The position numbers and the translations under genes are program-made. Under the pieces are notes generated by a model. It was not told the DNA's origin. It searched no databases and saw only the letters and a program-made list of their open reading frames with translations. A stretch of 64,000 nt of DNA, taken from assembly GCF_900105515.1 (NCBI RefSeq), contig NZ_FNSY01000001.1, forward strand, positions 3,410,001 to 3,474,000. Direction: 5' to 3'. This DNA is from Streptomyces sp. 2131.1 (GTDB lineage Bacteria; Actinomycetota; Actinomycetes; Streptomycetales; Streptomycetaceae). Shown one piece after another: positions 11,165-24,500 of the stretch (position 1 is its first letter; every line of letters begins with the position of its first letter).

Positions 11165-14100
11165 TCAGGGGGTCGCGGGGGTGCCGAGCTCGTTGTCGAG
11201 GATGTCGAACAGCTCGTCCGCGGTGACCTCACCGAGGTCCTGCGCCGCCTCCTCGGTCGCGTCCGGCTCAGGTGCGTCGAGCCGGCCGGCCAGCTCCCTC
11301 AGGCGCTGTACGAACCTGGCGCGTTCGGGTCCGGCGGGCGGGGCGTCGGTGGTGAGCAGGGCCTCCAGCTTCTTGAGGTCCGCCTCCGCCCTGGACACCG
11401 GCACGGCCGGGACCAGACGGGCGGCGATGTACGCGGCGACCTCCGCCGCGCTCGGATAGTCGAAGATCAGCGTGGCGGGCAGCCGCACCCCGCTCACCGC
11501 GCTGAGCTGGTTGCGCAGTTCCACCGAACCCAGGGAGTCGAAACCCAGCTCCCCGAACGCGCGGTCCGGTTCGATCGCCTCACCGGACGCGTGACCGAGT
11601 ACGGCCGCCGCGTGCCCTCGTACGACGTCCAGGACGATCCCGGTCCGCTCCTCCTCGTCGCACCCCGCGACCCGCGCCGCCAGCCAGGCGCCCTTGGCCG
11701 CACCGGCCGCGGACCGCTTGCGGGCGGGCGGGGCTGTCGCGCGCAGAAGGGCGGGGAGTTCGTCGGTACGGGTGCGCAGGGCGCCCGGGTCGACGCGGAG
11801 CGGAACGGTGGCCGCGACACCCGACGTGAGGGCCGCGTCGAACAGGGCCAGGGCCTCCGCCTCGGACAGTGCGGGCATCCCCGCCCGGCGCATGCGCTCC
11901 AGGTCGGCGTCGGCCAGGTGGGACGCCATACCGGTGTCCACGGCCCAGAGCCCGAAGGCCATGGAGGACGCCGGAAGACCCTCGGCATGACGTTTGACGG
12001 CGAGCGCGTCGAGGAAGACGTTGGCCGCCGCGTAGTTGCCCTGGCCGGCCGCCAGCACGAGCCCGCCGGCCGAGGAGAACAGCACGAACGCCGACAGGCC
12101 AAGGTCCCGGGTCAGCTCGTGCAGGTGCCAGGCCGCGTCCGCCTTCGGTCGCAGGACCGCGTCCACCCGCTCGGGCGTGAGCGCGCCCACCACGCCGTTG
12201 TCCGCGACACCGGCGACATGGACGACACCGGAGAGCGGATGCGCCGGGTCCACGGCATCGATCGCCGCCGCCAGGGACTCCCGGTCCGCGACGTCACAGG
12301 CCGCCACGGAGACCGAGGCGCCCAGGCCGGACAGCTCCGCCACCAGGTCGGCGGCGCCGGGGGCGTCCGCACCACGGCGGCCCAGCAACAGCAGGCTCCG
12401 CACCCCGTGTTCGGTGACCAGGTGCCGGGCGACGCGCGCGCCCAGCCCGCCGGTGCCACCGGTGATCAGTACGGTCCCGTCCGCGTCCCACACCGGTCCG
12501 GCCCCGCCGCCCGCGCCCGCCGGAACGAGGCGCGGCACCCGCACCTCGCCGTCGCGCACCAGCAACTCCGGCTCACCGAGGGCGGCCAGGCGACCGAGCG
12601 GTACCGAGTCGTCGGAGTCGATCAGGACGAACCGCCCCGGATTCTCCGCCTGCGCGGCCCGGACCAGACCCCAGACGGGGGCCTGCCGCAGGTCCACCGG
12701 TCCGGCAGCCCCGGCATCGACCGCGCCCCGCGTGAGGACCGCCAGCAACGCGCCCTCTTCCCGCTCCTCGGACAGCCAATCCTGTACGGCCTCCAGCGCA
12801 CGGCCCACCACGCCCCGTACGGCGTCCGGCACATCCGCGTCCTTCTCCTCCACCACGCACTCGTAAACAGCGGGCACCTCGGATGTCCCGTCGCCCAGGG
12901 GCACCGGCTGCCAGTCCACCCGCAGCAGCGAGTCGGCGGTCCCGGAGGTGGACTGCTGGTCCCAGACGGGCCGGGACAGCAGGGACTCCACCGACAGCAC
13001 CGGGTTGCCGTGCTCGTCGGCGACGGTCAGCGAGAGGCCGTCCTGCTGGGCGACGGGCCTGACACGCACCCGGAGCGCCTTCGCCCCGGCCGCGTGCAGG
13101 GCGACGCCGTTCCAGGCGAAGGGGAGCAGCGTCTGCCCGCCGTCCTCACGCCCCGGGATGGCCAGCAGCCCGACGTGCATCGCCGCGTCCAGCAGGGCGG
13201 GGTGGAGACCGAAGCGGGCGGCGTCCTCGTGGGCGGACTCGGGCAGGCGCACCTCGGCGTACAGCTCCTCGCCGAGGCTCCAGGCCGCGGTGAGGCCCTG
13301 GAACACCGGCCCGTAGTGGTAGCCGGCCTCCGCGAGATCCTGGTAGGCACTGTCCACGGCCAGCTCGTCGGCCCCGGCCGGCGGCCACTCCATGAGCCCG
13401 TCCGGCCCGCCCTCGTCGGCCGCGGGTGCCAGGATCCCTTCGGCGTGACGGGTCCAGGGCAGGTCCGGCTGGTCCTCGGCGCGGGAGTGGACCGCCACGG
13501 TCCGGCGCCCGGTCTCGTCCGCCGCCCCGACGGCCACCTGGACGGCGAGGCCGCCGAGGGGTCGCAGGACGAGGGGCGCCTGAAGGGTCAGCTCCTCCAG
13601 CAGCCCGCAGTCGAGCAGTTCGCCCGCCCGGGCGGCCAGTTCGACGAAGCCGGTGCCGGGCAGCAGGACGCTCCCGAGCACGTTGTGGTCGACGATCCAG
13701 CCGTGCGTCCCGGCGGACAGCCGGCCGGTGAGCACGGCCCCGCCGTCGTCGGGCAGGACCACGGCCGCGCGGAGCACCGGGTGTTCGAGCGCGAGCTGCC
13801 CGGACGCCGCGACGCCGCCGCCCTGGGAGGCGGGCGCTTCGAGCCAGTACCGGCTGCGCTGGAAGGCGCACGTGGGCAGCTCGACGGTCCGCGCGCCGGC
13901 ACCGGCGTAGAACGCCCGCCAGTCCACCTCACCGCCGTCCACGAACACCCGCGCCAGGCCCCCGGCCAGGGACTCCGGCTCGGGGCGGTTCCTGCGGACG
14001 AGCGGGACGAACGCGCTGGTGTCCTCGGTGGCGGAGGCGGCCCCGAGTGCGGTGAGGACCGCGTCCGGGCCGATCTCGACGAACGTACGGGCGCCGAACC

Positions 14101-17100
14101 CTTCGGCCGCGTTCACTGCGTCCCCGAAACGGACGGGCAGGCGGACCTGGTCGACCCAGTACTCGGAGGACTGCCAGTCGGAGGAGACGAAGCCGGTGAC
14201 GGTGGAGACGACGGGGATGCGCGGCTCGTTGAACCGCAACCCGTCCGCCAGGGACCGGAACTCGTCGAGCATCGGCTCCATGAGCGAGGAGTGGAAGGCG
14301 TGCGAGACGGGAAGGCGGCTGGTCTTCCGGCCCAGCGCGGCGAATCGCTCGCCGATACCCACCACCTCGTCCGCCAACCCTGAAATTACAACGGCGTGCG
14401 GCCCGTTGACGGCGGCGATACCTACCCCGTCCGTGAGGAGGGGAACCACCTCGTCCTCGGTCGCCTGCACGGCAACCATCGCGCCACCGGCGGGAAGGGC
14501 CTGCATGAGGCGGCCCCGCGCGACGACAAGCTGTGCGGCATCCCCGAGAGAGAGAACTCCGGCAACGTGTGCGGCGGCAAGCTCACCGATCGAGTGACCG
14601 ACGACGACATCAGGCTTGACGCCCCACGCCTCCACCAGCCGGAACAGCGCCACCTCGAACGCGAACAGCGCGGGCTGAGTGAAGCCGGTGGCGTGCAACG
14701 CCTCAGCGTCTTCCCCCCACACGACCTCACGCAACGGCATATCGAGGTGCGCGTCCACCTCGGCACACACCGCGTCAAACGCTTCCGCGAACACCGGGAA
14801 CGCCTCGTACAGCTCACGCCCCATCCCCAGCCTCTGCGCACCCTGCCCCGTGAACAGGAACGCAGTCTTCCCCTTGGCCACCGCACCCCGCACCAGCCCC
14901 GGGTGCTCCTCGCCCGCCGCCAGCGCGGCCAGCGCGTCCGTACGGTCGCCGAGAACCACGGCCCGGTGCTCGAACACCGGGCGCGAGGACACCAGCGAGT
15001 GGCCGATGTCCTCGGCGCGGTGGTCACCGGCCACGGACAGCAGCCGCGCCGCCTGCTCGGCCAGGGCCTCGGGGGACTTCGCGGACACCACCCACGGGGT
15101 GACGGCGAGGTCCGTCCCGGGCTCGATCGCCGCAGCTTCGGGAGCCTCCTCCACGATCACGTGCGCGTTCGTCCCGCTCAGTCCGAACGACGACACACCT
15201 GCCCGCCTCGGACGGCCCTCCGGCGCCCACTCCCGGGCCTCCGTCAGCAGCTCCACGTCACCCTCGGACCAGTCGATCTGGTCCGAGCGCTCCTCCGCGT
15301 GCAGGGACGGCGGCAGCACACCGTGCCGCATCGCCATGACCATCTTGATGATCCCCGCGACGCCGGCGGCGGCCTGCGTGTGACCCATGTTCGACTTGAT
15401 GGAACCCAGCCACAGGGGCTCCGCCTCCGAGCGCCCCTGCCCGTAGGTCGCGAGCAGCGCCTGCGCCTCGATCGGGTCACCGAGCCGGGTGCCCGTGCCG
15501 TGCGCCTCGACCGCGTCGACCTCCGCCGCCGTCAGGCCCGCATCGGAGAGCGCCTGGCGGATGACGCGCTGCTGGGCGGGCCCGTTGGGGGCGGTGAGGC
15601 CGTTGCTCGCACCGTCCTGGTTCAGGGCCGAGCCACGGACCACGGCGAGCACGGGGTGACCGTTGCGCCGCGCGTCGGACATCCGCTCCAGGAGCAGCAC
15701 ACCCGCGCCCTCGCCCCAGCCCGTACCGTCCGCGCCCGCCCCGAAGGACTTGCAGCGCCCGTCCGGCGAGAGCCCGCGCTGCTCGCTGAAGTACACGAGC
15801 ATGTCCGGCGTCGACATCACCGTCACACCGCCCGCCAGGGCGAGTGAGCACTCACCCGACCGCAGCGCCTGCGCCGCCGTGTGCAGCGCGACCAGCGAGG
15901 AGGAGCAGGCCGTGTCTACGGTGACCGCCGGGCCTTCGAGCCCCAGCGTGTAGGCGACCCGGCCGGACACCAGGCTTCCCGCCGTGCCGCCCGCGTAATC
16001 GTGGTACATCACACCGGCGTAGACCCCGGTCCGGCTGCCCTTGAGCGTCGTCGGGTCCACACCCGCGCGCTCGATCGCCTCCCAGGACACTTCGAGCAGC
16101 AGTCGCTGCTGCGGGTCCATGATCGCCGCCTCGCGCGGGCTGATTCCGAAGAACGCGGGGTCGAACTCCGCCGCGTCGTAGAGGAATCCGCCGTCCCGCG
16201 CGTACGACTTCCCGGGCACGCCCGGTTCCGGGTCGTACACGTCCGGGTCCCAGCCCCGGTCGTCGGGGAGCGGGGCGATGGCGTCGACGCCGTCCGCGAC
16301 CAGGCGCCACAGCTCGTCGGGGGTGGTCACACCGCCCGGATAGCGGCAGGCCATGCCCACGATCACGACCGGGTCCTCGGCGCCCGCGCGGGAGACCGCC
16401 GGGGACGGTGAGCGCTCCGCGTCCGGGGCGCCGTCGAGCAGCGTGAGCACGAAGGCGGCGACGGCCTCGGCGGTCGGGTGGTCGAAGATCAGCGTTGCCG
16501 GGAGCCGGAGTCCGGTCTCGGCGTCGAGCCGGTTGCGCAGTTCGACGGCGGTGAGGGAGTCGAAGCCCAGCTCGTCGAAGGCACGACCCGGTTCGATGGC
16601 CTCACCCGAGGCGTGGCCGAGAACGGCCGCGATCTTCGTACGGACCAGCTCCAGGACGGCCCCGGCACGCTCGGCGCCGGTCAGGCCCGCGAGCCGCGTC
16701 CGCAGCACTGGCGAACCACCGCGCGCCGCACGGCGCCCCGGCGACCGCACGAGGCCCCGCAGCAGGGCGGGCACCTCGTCGGCGTGAGCGCGCAGGACCG
16801 CGAGGTCGAGGCGTACCGGCACCGAGGCCGCGACGCCCGACCCCAGGGCGGCGTCGAAGAGGGCGAGGCCCCGGTCGGCGGGGATCGCGGGCGTGCCGGC
16901 GTCGCGCATCCGGTCCAGCTCGGCCGCACCGAGCCCGGTGCCCATGCCCCCGGGGGTGTCCCAGAGCCCGAAGGCGAGGGACGACGCGGAAAGGCCCTCG
17001 GAGTGACGTTTGACGGCGAGTGCGTCGAGGAAGGCGTTGGCCGCCGCGTAGTTGGCCTGACCTGTGGAGCCGAGGGTCCCCGCGATCGACGAGAACAGGA

Positions 17101-20100
17101 CGAACGCCGTGAGGTCCAGGTCCCGAGTCAGCTCGTGCAGGTGCCAGGCGGCATCCGCCTTGGGCGCGAACACGCCCCGGAGGCGGTCGGCGGTCAGCGA
17201 GGTGACCATCGCGTCGTCCAGGACGCCCGCCGCGTGGACGACGCCCCGCAGCGGCTGCGCCGGGTCGACACCGGCCAGCAGCGCGGCCACGGCCTCCCGG
17301 TCGGCCACGTCGCAGGCGGCGAAGGACACGCTCGCGCCCGACTCGGCCAGTTCCGCGCGCAGTTCCTCGGCCCCGGGAGCCTGGGCGCCCCGGCGGCCGG
17401 CCAGCAGCAGGTGGCGCACGCCGTGTGCGGTGACCAGGTGGCGGGCGACGAGCGCGCCGAGGCCGCCCGTGCCGCCGGTGATCAGTACGGTCCCGTCCGC
17501 GTCCCACACCGGGGCGGCCTCGGAGGCCGCGGTGACCCGGGCCAGCCGGGGTGTCAGCGCCCGCCCGTCCCGTACGGCGGACTCCGGCTCCTCGGCGGGT
17601 CCGGTGTGCGGCAGCCCCTCGGGGGCGTCCGTGTCGAGCAGTACGAACCGGCCCGGGTTCTCCGCCTGCGCGGCCCGGACCAGACCCCAGACGGGGGCCT
17701 GCCGTACGTCGACCGCCTCGCCGTCCGCCGTGGCGACCGCGCCGCGTGTGACGACGAGCAGGGTGGCGGCGGCGAACCGCTGGTCCGCCAGCCACTGCCG
17801 TATGACGTCCAGGACGTGCACCGACACCGTGTGCGCGGCCGAGGGCATGTCGTCCCCCGCCGCTGCCGCGACCGGGGCGCAGTCCAGGACGACCGTGCCG
17901 GTCACCGGGCCGCCGGTGGGCGCGTCCTCCCAGCGCGGCCACGCACCGGGAGCGGGCGCGGCACCGGCCGGCTGCCACACGACCCGGTACAGCGGGTCCG
18001 TCGCCGTACCCGCACCGCCGGGCGTCGAATCCATCGCGCGGCCGACGACTCCGCCGACCGAGGCGACCGGGGTGCCCGATCCGTCCGCGATCTCCAGGGC
18101 GAGGCTTTCCGGGGTGGGCCGCGAGATGCGGACCCGGGCCGCCGACGTGCCGTCCGCGTAGAGCCGCACGTCCTTCCAGACGAACGGCAGAACCGTTCCG
18201 CCGCCCTGCTCCCCGGCACCCTCGACGAGCGCGGCGTGCATCGAGGCGTCCAGCAGGGCCGGGTGCAGGCCGTAGTCGGCGGCCGGTACGTCGTCGTCGA
18301 GCGCGATCTCCGCGTACAGGTCGCCGCCGAGCCGCCAGGCCGCCGCCAGCCCCTGGAAAGCGGGGCCGTAGGCGAGCCCCTGTTCGCGCAGGCTCTCGTA
18401 CGCGCCGTCCAGCGCGACCGGCTCCGCGCCGGCGGGCGGCCAGGCGGACAGCGCGAAGGCGGGCGCGTCCGCGTCCTCGGCCAGCACACCTTCCGCGTGC
18501 AGCACCCAGTCGGCTTCGGCCGCGTTCTCGTACCGCGCGTACACGCCGACCGTGCGCCGGCCGGACTCGTCCGCCGCGCCCACGACGACCTGCACGGCCA
18601 CGGCACCGGCCTCGGGCAGGACGAGCGGCGCGTGCAGGGCCAGCTCCTCCAGCACCGCGCAGCCGACGTGATCACCGGCGCGCACGGCGAGTTCGACGAA
18701 CCCGGCACCGGGGAAGAGCACCGCATCCCGCACCACATGGTCAGCGAGCCACGGCTGAGCCGCGACGGCCAGCCGCCCGCTCAGGACCGCGCCCCCGGAG
18801 TCGGCCAGAGTGACCACGGAGCCGAGCAGCGGATGCGGGTGAGGCGTGCTCCCCGGCTTCACCGCGTCGAGCCAGAACCGGGTGCGCTGGAAGGGATACG
18901 TGGGGAGGTCGACCCTGGCCGCGCCCGTCCCCGCGAAGAACGCCTCCCAATCGACCCGCACCCCGTCCGCGTACAGCCGGCCGAGCCCGCCGACCAGCGA
19001 CTGGGACTCGGGGCGGTTCCTGCGCACGAGCGGGACGAAGGCGGTGTTCTCGTCGGTCGCGGAGGCGGTCCCGAGGGCGGTGAGAACGGCGTCGGGGCCG
19101 ATCTCGACGAACGTACGGGCACCGAAGGCCTCGGCGGCGTTCACGGCATCCGTGAAGCGGACAGGGCGGCGGACCTGATCGACCCAGTACTCGGGGGACT
19201 GCCAGTCGGAGGACAGCGCGCCGGTCACCGTGGAGACGACGGGAATGCGCGGCTCGGAGAACGTCAACCGGGCCGTGACGGCACGGAAGTCGTCGAGCAT
19301 CGGCTCCATGAGCGAGGAGTGGAAGGCGTGCGAGACGGGAAGGCGGCTGGTCTTCCGCCCCAGCGCGGCGAAGTACTCGCCGATACCCGCCGCCTCGACC
19401 GCCAACCCTGAAACGACCACGGAACGGGGGCCGTTCACCGCCGCGATGGACACGCCATCCGTCAGGAGCGGCAGCACCTCTTCCTCGGATGCTTGCACCG
19501 CAACCATCGCGCCACCGGCAGGAAGCGCCTGCATCAGCCGACCACGCGCGACAACAAGACGTGCGGCATCCGCCAGCGAGAGCACGCCCGCAACGTGCGC
19601 GGCGGCCAACTCACCGATCGAGTGACCGACGACGACGTCCGGCTTGACGCCCCACGCCTCCACCAACCGGAACAGCGCCACCTCAAAGGCGAACAGCGCA
19701 GGCTGGGTGCACGAAGTCGCGTTCAGCGCCTCCGCGTCCTCCCCCCACACCACGTCCTTCAACGCCGTTTCGAGATGCGCGTCCACCCCCGCGCAGACCG
19801 CGTCAAACGCCTCCGCGAACACCGGGAAGGCCGCATACAACTCACGCCCCATACCCAGCCGCTGCGCCCCCTGCCCCGTGAACAGAAACGCCGACCTGCC
19901 GACCGACCGCGTGACCCCCCGCACCAGCCCCGCGTGCTCCTCGCCCGCCGCCAGTGCCGCCAGCGCGTCCGTACGGTCGCCGAGCACCACCGCGCGGTGG
20001 GTGAACGCCGTACGGGCGGAGACCAGCGAGCGCCCGATGTCCTCGGCGCGGTGGTCACCGGTCACGGACAGCAGCCGCGACGCCTGCTCGGCCAGCGCAC

Positions 20101-21514
20101 CCGGCGTCCTCGCGGACAGCACCCACGGCGTGACCGCCAGGTCCGCACCCGCCTCGCCGCCCGCAGGGGCCTCCGGCGCCTCCTGCACGATCACGTGCGC
20201 GTTTGTCCCGCTCAGCCCGAAGGAGGACACACCGGCCCGCCTCGGCCGCCCCGGGCGCGCCCACTCCCGGTTCTCCGTGAGCAGTTCCACGTCACCCGCC
20301 GACCAGTCCACCTGGTCCGAGGGCGCGTCGACATGGAGGGACCGGGGAAGGACGCCGTGGCGCATGGCCATGACCATCTTGATGATGCCCGCGACACCGG
20401 CGGCGGCCTGCGTGTGACCGAAGTTCGACTTCACCGAGCCCAGCCACAGCGGCCGGTCCGCCGGCCTGCCCTGGCCGTAGGTGGCGAGCAGTGCCTGCGC
20501 CTCGATCGGGTCACCGAGCCGGGTGCCCGTGCCGTGCGCCTCGACCGCGTCGACCTCGGCGGCCGACAGGCCCGCGTCCTTGAGGGCGCTGCGGATCACG
20601 CGCTGCTGGGCGGGACCGTTGGGCACCGTCATCGCGGCGGACGCGCCGTCCTGGTTGACAGCCGAGCCGCTGACGAGGGCGAGCACGGGGTGGCCGTTGC
20701 GCCGGGCGTCCGACAGGCGCTCCAGCAGCAGGACACCCGCGCCCTCGCCCCAGCCCGTACCGTCGGCAGCCGCCGCGAACGGCTTGCAGCGGCCGTCCGG
20801 GGCGAGGCCGCGCTGTCCGCTGAAGTACACGAGCATGTCGGGCGTGGACATGACCGTCACACCGCCCGCGAGGGCGAGTGAGCACTCACCCGACCGCAGC
20901 GCCTGCGCCGCCGTGTGCAGCGCGACCAGCGAGGAGGAGCAGGCGGTGTCGATGGTCACCGCCGGGCCCTCCAGGCCGAGCGTGTAGGCGACCCGGCCGG
21001 ATACGAAACTTCCCGCCGCGCCGTCCGCGTAGTCGTGGTACATCACACCGGCGTAGACCCCGGTCCGGCTGCCCTTGAGCGTCGTCGGGTCCACACCCGC
21101 GCGCTCGATGGCCTCCCAGGAGACCTCCAGGAGCAGTCGCTGCTGCGGGTCCATGGCCAGGGCCTCGCGGGGGCTGATCCCGAAGAAGTCCGGGTCGAAC
21201 TCCGCCGCGTCGTACAGGAACGCGCCGTCCCGGGCGTACGACTTGCCGGGCAGCCCCGGCTCGGGGTCGTACACGTCCGGGTCCCAGCCCCGGTCGGCCG
21301 GGAAGCCGGACACCGCGTCGACGCCCCCGGCCACCAGCCGCCACAGGTCCTCCGGTGTGCCGGCCCCGCCGGGGTAGCGGCACGCCATGGCGACGATCGC
21401 GATCGGGTCGTTGCTCGCGGCCGTGAGCCGGGCGTTCTCCTCGCGCAGCCGCTCGTTGTCCGTGAGCGACTTACGGAGCGCCGCCACGACCTGTTCCATC
21501 GATGTGCTGGTCAC
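11165..21514 (-). CDS. Type I modular PKS, modules 4 and 5 (two KS-AT-DH-KR-ACP)
   Basis: 3449 residues from GTG 21514, chosen because GAGGA lies just upstream and the N-terminus then reads as a docking coiled coil ([17 protein letters not shown]). The frame is open further upstream into PKS-A, but that reading is antisense-like nonsense in another frame of PKS-A. Module 4: KS Cys near 191, AT near 548-632 with HAFH, DH near 923, KR near 1348-1490 with an LDD motif (B-type), ACP serine near 1652. Module 5: KS Cys near 1870, AT near 2221 with HAFH, DH near 2608 with intact HxxxGxxxxP, KR near 3021-3158 (ADN at the LDD position, no A-type Trp), ACP near 3325. The C-terminal docking peptide is [14 protein letters not shown]. 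The module 4 DH motif has Asp in place of Gly. Each module should add a malonyl unit and reduce it to a trans alkene, with some doubt for module 4. Confidence 0.97.
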   Translation of the reverse strand: MTSTSMEQVVAALRKSLTDNERLREENARLTAASNDPIAIVAMACRYPGGAGTPEDLWRLVAGGVDAVSGFPADRGWDPDVYDPEPGLPGKSYARDGAFLYDAAEFDPDFFGISPREALAMDPQQRLLLEVSWEAIERAGVDPTTLKGSRTGVYAGVMYHDYADGAAGSFVSGRVAYTLGLEGPAVTIDTACSSSLVALHTAAQALRSGECSLALAGGVTVMSTPDMLVYFSGQRGLAPDGRCKPFAAAADGTGWGEGAGVLLLERLSDARRNGHPVLALVSGSAVNQDGASAAMTVPNGPAQQRVIRSALKDAGLSAAEVDAVEAHGTGTRLGDPIEAQALLATYGQGRPADRPLWLGSVKSNFGHTQAAAGVAGIIKMVMAMRHGVLPRSLHVDAPSDQVDWSAGDVELLTENREWARPGRPRRAGVSSFGLSGTNAHVIVQEAPEAPAGGEAGADLAVTPWVLSARTPGALAEQASRLLSVTGDHRAEDIGRSLVSARTAFTHRAVVLGDRTDALAALAAGEEHAGLVRGVTRSVGRSAFLFTGQGAQRLGMGRELYAAFPVFAEAFDAVCAGVDAHLETALKDVVWGEDAEALNATSCTQPALFAFEVALFRLVEAWGVKPDVVVGHSIGELAAAHVAGVLSLADAARLVVARGRLMQALPAGGAMVAVQASEEEVLPLLTDGVSIAAVNGPRSVVVSGLAVEAAGIGEYFAALGRKTSRLPVSHAFHSSLMEPMLDDFRAVTARLTFSEPRIPVVSTVTGALSSDWQSPEYWVDQVRRPVRFTDAVNAAEAFGARTFVEIGPDAVLTALGTASATDENTAFVPLVRRNRPESQSLVGGLGRLYADGVRVDWEAFFAGTGAARVDLPTYPFQRTRFWLDAVKPGSTPHPHPLLGSVVTLADSGGAVLSGRLAVAAQPWLADHVVRDAVLFPGAGFVELAVRAGDHVGCAVLEELALHAPLVLPEAGAVAVQVVVGAADESGRRTVGVYARYENAAEADWVLHAEGVLAEDADAPAFALSAWPPAGAEPVALDGAYESLREQGLAYGPAFQGLAAAWRLGGDLYAEIALDDDVPAADYGLHPALLDASMHAALVEGAGEQGGGTVLPFVWKDVRLYADGTSAARVRISRPTPESLALEIADGSGTPVASVGGVVGRAMDSTPGGAGTATDPLYRVVWQPAGAAPAPGAWPRWEDAPTGGPVTGTVVLDCAPVAAAAGDDMPSAAHTVSVHVLDVIRQWLADQRFAAATLLVVTRGAVATADGEAVDVRQAPVWGLVRAAQAENPGRFVLLDTDAPEGLPHTGPAEEPESAVRDGRALTPRLARVTAASEAAPVWDADGTVLITGGTGGLGALVARHLVTAHGVRHLLLAGRRGAQAPGAEELRAELAESGASVSFAACDVADREAVAALLAGVDPAQPLRGVVHAAGVLDDAMVTSLTADRLRGVFAPKADAAWHLHELTRDLDLTAFVLFSSIAGTLGSTGQANYAAANAFLDALAVKRHSEGLSASSLAFGLWDTPGGMGTGLGAAELDRMRDAGTPAIPADRGLALFDAALGSGVAASVPVRLDLAVLRAHADEVPALLRGLVRSPGRRAARGGSPVLRTRLAGLTGAERAGAVLELVRTKIAAVLGHASGEAIEPGRAFDELGFDSLTAVELRNRLDAETGLRLPATLIFDHPTAEAVAAFVLTLLDGAPDAERSPSPAVSRAGAEDPVVIVGMACRYPGGVTTPDELWRLVADGVDAIAPLPDDRGWDPDVYDPEPGVPGKSYARDGGFLYDAAEFDPAFFGISPREAAIMDPQQRLLLEVSWEAIERAGVDPTTLKGSRTGVYAGVMYHDYAGGTAGSLVSGRVAYTLGLEGPAVTVDTACSSSLVALHTAAQALRSGECSLALAGGVTVMSTPDMLVYFSEQRGLSPDGRCKSFGAGADGTGWGEGAGVLLLERMSDARRNGHPVLAVVRGSALNQDGASNGLTAPNGPAQQRVIRQALSDAGLTAAEVDAVEAHGTGTRLGDPIEAQALLATYGQGRSEAEPLWLGSIKSNMGHTQAAAGVAGIIKMVMAMRHGVLPPSLHAEERSDQIDWSEGDVELLTEAREWAPEGRPRRAGVSSFGLSGTNAHVIVEEAPEAAAIEPGTDLAVTPWVVSAKSPEALAEQAARLLSVAGDHRAEDIGHSLVSSRPVFEHRAVVLGDRTDALAALAAGEEHPGLVRGAVAKGKTAFLFTGQGAQRLGMGRELYEAFPVFAEAFDAVCAEVDAHLDMPLREVVWGEDAEALHATGFTQPALFAFEVALFRLVEAWGVKPDVVVGHSIGELAAAHVAGVLSLGDAAQLVVARGRLMQALPAGGAMVAVQATEDEVVPLLTDGVGIAAVNGPHAVVISGLADEVVGIGERFAALGRKTSRLPVSHAFHSSLMEPMLDEFRSLADGLRFNEPRIPVVSTVTGFVSSDWQSSEYWVDQVRLPVRFGDAVNAAEGFGARTFVEIGPDAVLTALGAASATEDTSAFVPLVRRNRPEPESLAGGLARVFVDGGEVDWRAFYAGAGARTVELPTCAFQRSRYWLEAPASQGGGVAASGQLALEHPVLRAAVVLPDDGGAVLTGRLSAGTHGWIVDHNVLGSVLLPGTGFVELAARAGELLDCGLLEELTLQAPLVLRPLGGLAVQVAVGAADETGRRTVAVHSRAEDQPDLPWTRHAEGILAPAADEGGPDGLMEWPPAGADELAVDSAYQDLAEAGYHYGPVFQGLTAAWSLGEELYAEVRLPESAHEDAARFGLHPALLDAAMHVGLLAIPGREDGGQTLLPFAWNGVALHAAGAKALRVRVRPVAQQDGLSLTVADEHGNPVLSVESLLSRPVWDQQSTSGTADSLLRVDWQPVPLGDGTSEVPAVYECVVEEKDADVPDAVRGVVGRALEAVQDWLSEEREEGALLAVLTRGAVDAGAAGPVDLRQAPVWGLVRAAQAENPGRFVLIDSDDSVPLGRLAALGEPELLVRDGEVRVPRLVPAGAGGGAGPVWDADGTVLITGGTGGLGARVARHLVTEHGVRSLLLLGRRGADAPGAADLVAELSGLGASVSVAACDVADRESLAAAIDAVDPAHPLSGVVHVAGVADNGVVGALTPERVDAVLRPKADAAWHLHELTRDLGLSAFVLFSSAGGLVLAAGQGNYAAANVFLDALAVKRHAEGLPASSMAFGLWAVDTGMASHLADADLERMRRAGMPALSEAEALALFDAALTSGVAATVPLRVDPGALRTRTDELPALLRATAPPARKRSAAGAAKGAWLAARVAGCDEEERTGIVLDVVRGHAAAVLGHASGEAIEPDRAFGELGFDSLGSVELRNQLSAVSGVRLPATLIFDYPSAAEVAAYIAARLVPAVPVSRAEADLKKLEALLTTDAPPAGPERARFVQRLRELAGRLDAPEPDATEEAAQDLGEVTADELFDILDNELGTPATP
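19437..19695 (-). repeat. AT-region repeat, copy in module 4
   Basis: Partner of 363-621. The segment is base-for-base identical, although it lies in a different PKS gene 19 kb away. Confidence 0.9.
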
Positions 21515-21540
21515 GTCATCCTCATCATCCAGCGTCGGGA

Positions 21541-24500
21541 TCAGCTGAGTTCGCCGCCGGCCAGGGCGGCTCGTACGAGGTCGTCCACGGCCATCTCCTC
21601 GATGGCCTGCCCCGGTTCCTCGGTCGTGGTTCCGGCGTCCGGGCCGGGCTCGGTCCCCGCCAGGCCGAGCAGTGTGTCGAGCAGCCCCGCTTCGCGCAGG
21701 CGGGCGGTGGGAATCGACAGCAGGGCCCGCCGGACGGACTCGTCGTCGATGCCGCCGGTGTCCACCGCCGGTTCGGGCGCCAGGCCCTCGCGCAGGAATC
21801 CGGCCAGCGCGGCCGAGTTGGGGTAGTCGAACATCAGCGTGGCGGGCAGCCGCAGCCCGGTCGCCTTCTGGAGCCGGTTGCGCAGTTCGATCGCGCCGAG
21901 GGAGTCGAGGCCCAGTTCGGTGAAGCCCCGGTCGGCGGCGACCCCGGCGGGATCGCCGTGGCCGAGCACGGCGGCGGCGTGGCCGCGCACCAGCTCCTCC
22001 AGGTAGCGGTCCTGTTCGGCCCCGGTGGGCAGCCCGGCGAGCTTGGCGCGTACGAGGGAGCCCCCGCCGTCGCCCGCGCCGGCGGCCGGTACGGCTGCCG
22101 GCCTGGGCCCCTTGCGGGCGGGCGGTCCGGCCAGTCCGCGCAGCAGCGCCGGGATCTCGTCGGCCCGTTCGCGCAGCGCGGCCCGGTCGAGCCTGACCGG
22201 TGCGAGAAGCGCCGCGTCCTGGGCCATCGCCGCGTCGAACAACGCGAGCCCGTCGGGGAAGGACAGCTCCAGGACCCCGGAGCGGCCCATGCGGCGCAGG
22301 TCCGCGTCGGTGAGTTCGGGCCCTTCCCCGACCGTGCCCTCCCACAAACCCCAGGCGAGTGAGGTGGCGGCCAGTCCGGCAGCCCTGCGCTCGGCGGCGA
22401 GTGCGTCGAGGAACACGTTGGCCGCGGCATAGGTGGCCTGCCCGGCGGGAAGGATCTGGCCTCCCGCCGAGGAGTACAGGACGAACGCCGTCAGATCCAG
22501 GTTCCGGGTCAGCTCGTGCAGGTGCCAGGCGGCGTCCACCTTGGGCCGCAGCACCTTGCCGACCTGCTCCGGGGTGACCGCGCCGACCAGGGCGTTGTCC
22601 ATGACGCCGGCCGCGTGCACGACCCCGGTCAGCGGGTGCGCGTCCGGGATCTCGTCGAGCAGTGCGGCGAGCGCGTACCGGTCGGCTGCGTCCACGGCGA
22701 CGATCCGCACCGATTCCGCACCGGCCCCGATGAGTTCGGCGTGCAGCTCCGAGGCGCCCGGCGCGTCCGTGCCGCGCCGGCTGGTGAGGACCAGATGGCG
22801 CACGCTCTGCTCGGCGACCAGGTGCCGGGCGAGCACGGCGCCCAGCAGACCGGTGCCTCCGGTGATCAGTACGGTGCCGCCCTCGCGCCACACGGTCGCC
22901 TCGCCGCCGCCGGTGGCGGGGGCATAGCGGGGGACCAGGACCTTGCCACCGCGTACGGCGATCTCGGTCTCGGCCGTGGCCAGGGCGGCGGGCAGGGCGG
23001 CAAGGGACTCGGGGGCCGCGTCGAGGTCGACGACGGTGAACCGCCCCGGGTTCTCGGCCTGCGCCGCCCGCACCACACCCCACAGCGGTGCCTGTACGCA
23101 GTCCACCTCGTCCCCGTCGCCGGCGACGACGCCGTCACGGGTCACGAGCACAAGCCGGGTGTCCGCGAACCGCGCCTCGGACAGCCACTGGCCGAGCGTG
23201 TCGAGGAGCCGCCCGACGGACGTACGGACCTGCTCGGGCACGCCGCCCGTGGTGCCGAAGACATCGGAGACGTCCGGCGCGGTCAGCAGCACCGTGCCCG
23301 GAACTCCGGATTCCGCGAGGGCCTCGGTGAGCGTGGGGACCGACCGGATGCCCGGCAGCGCGCTCCCGACGACCAGCCAGTCATCGGTGCCGCCCGCCGC
23401 TCCGCCCGGCTGCGGTGCCTGCCAGTCGATACGGAACAGCTCGGCGCCCCTGGCGTTCCCGGCGCCCGACAGCTGGGCGGCGGACACCTCGCGGACCACC
23501 AGCGACTCCACGGTGGCCACGGGCTCGCCGGTCGGTGCGGTGATCCGCAGCGCGACGGCGTCCGGGCCCGGCTTCGTCAGCCGTACACGCAGGGCCGTGG
23601 CACCCGTGGCGTGCAGGGTGACCCCGTTCCAGGCGAACGGCAGGGCCGCCCGGACGGGCCCGTCGTGGTCCCCGTCGAAGACGCGCTCCACGTGCAGCGC
23701 CGCGTCGAGCAGCGCCGGGTGCAGAGCGAAGGCCGCGGCCTCGGTGCGGGCGTGCTCCGGCAGCCCGATCTCCGCGAACAGCTCGTCCCCGCGCCGCCAG
23801 GCGGCCGTGAGCCCCTGGAACACCGGCCCGTACCCGTACCCGAGCCCCGCCAGGTCCTCGTACATCCCGCTCACGTCCACCGGCCGCGCCCCGGCCGGCG
23901 GCCACGACTCCAGGTCCGGCACGACGGGCGCGGGCTCGACGGCCAGGACGCCCCGCGCGTTGCGGGTCCACGGCGCGTCGGCCGGCAGCTCCTCGGCGCG
24001 CGAGTACACGACGACATCACGCCGCCCGGTCTCGTCCGCCGCGCCCACGGTGACCTGGACGGCGACGCCGCCCTTGGCCGGCAGCAGCAGCGGCGTCTCC
24101 TGCGTCAGCTCCTCCAGCCGCGCGCACCCGGCCTCGTGCCCGGCCCTGAGCGCCATCTCGATGTACGCGGTGCCGGGCAGCAGCACACTGCCGTGCACGG
24201 CGTGGTCCGCGAGCCACGGATGCGTGACGACGGACAGCCGGCCGGTGAGCACCGGGGCCCCGGTCTCCGCCGACACGACGACCGCGCTGAGCAGCGGGTG
24301 CCCGGCGGGCAGCTGCCCGAGCCCGGCGGCGTCCCCGACGGCGGCGGGAGCGTCGAGCCAGTAACGGGTGCGGAGGAAGGGATACGTGGGAAGGGCGACC
24401 TTCCGCGCCTCCGTTCCCGCGTGGAGCGCCTCCCAATCCACGTACAGCCCCCGCGTCCAGGCCGCCCCGGCACCGGACAGAGCGTCCCGGACCTCGTCGC

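Noticed and set aside
21515..23083. N-terminal extension of PKS-B upstream of 21514
   Set aside because: The extension lies inside PKS-A in another frame and has no protein-like sequence. The docking coiled coil starts at GTG 21514.
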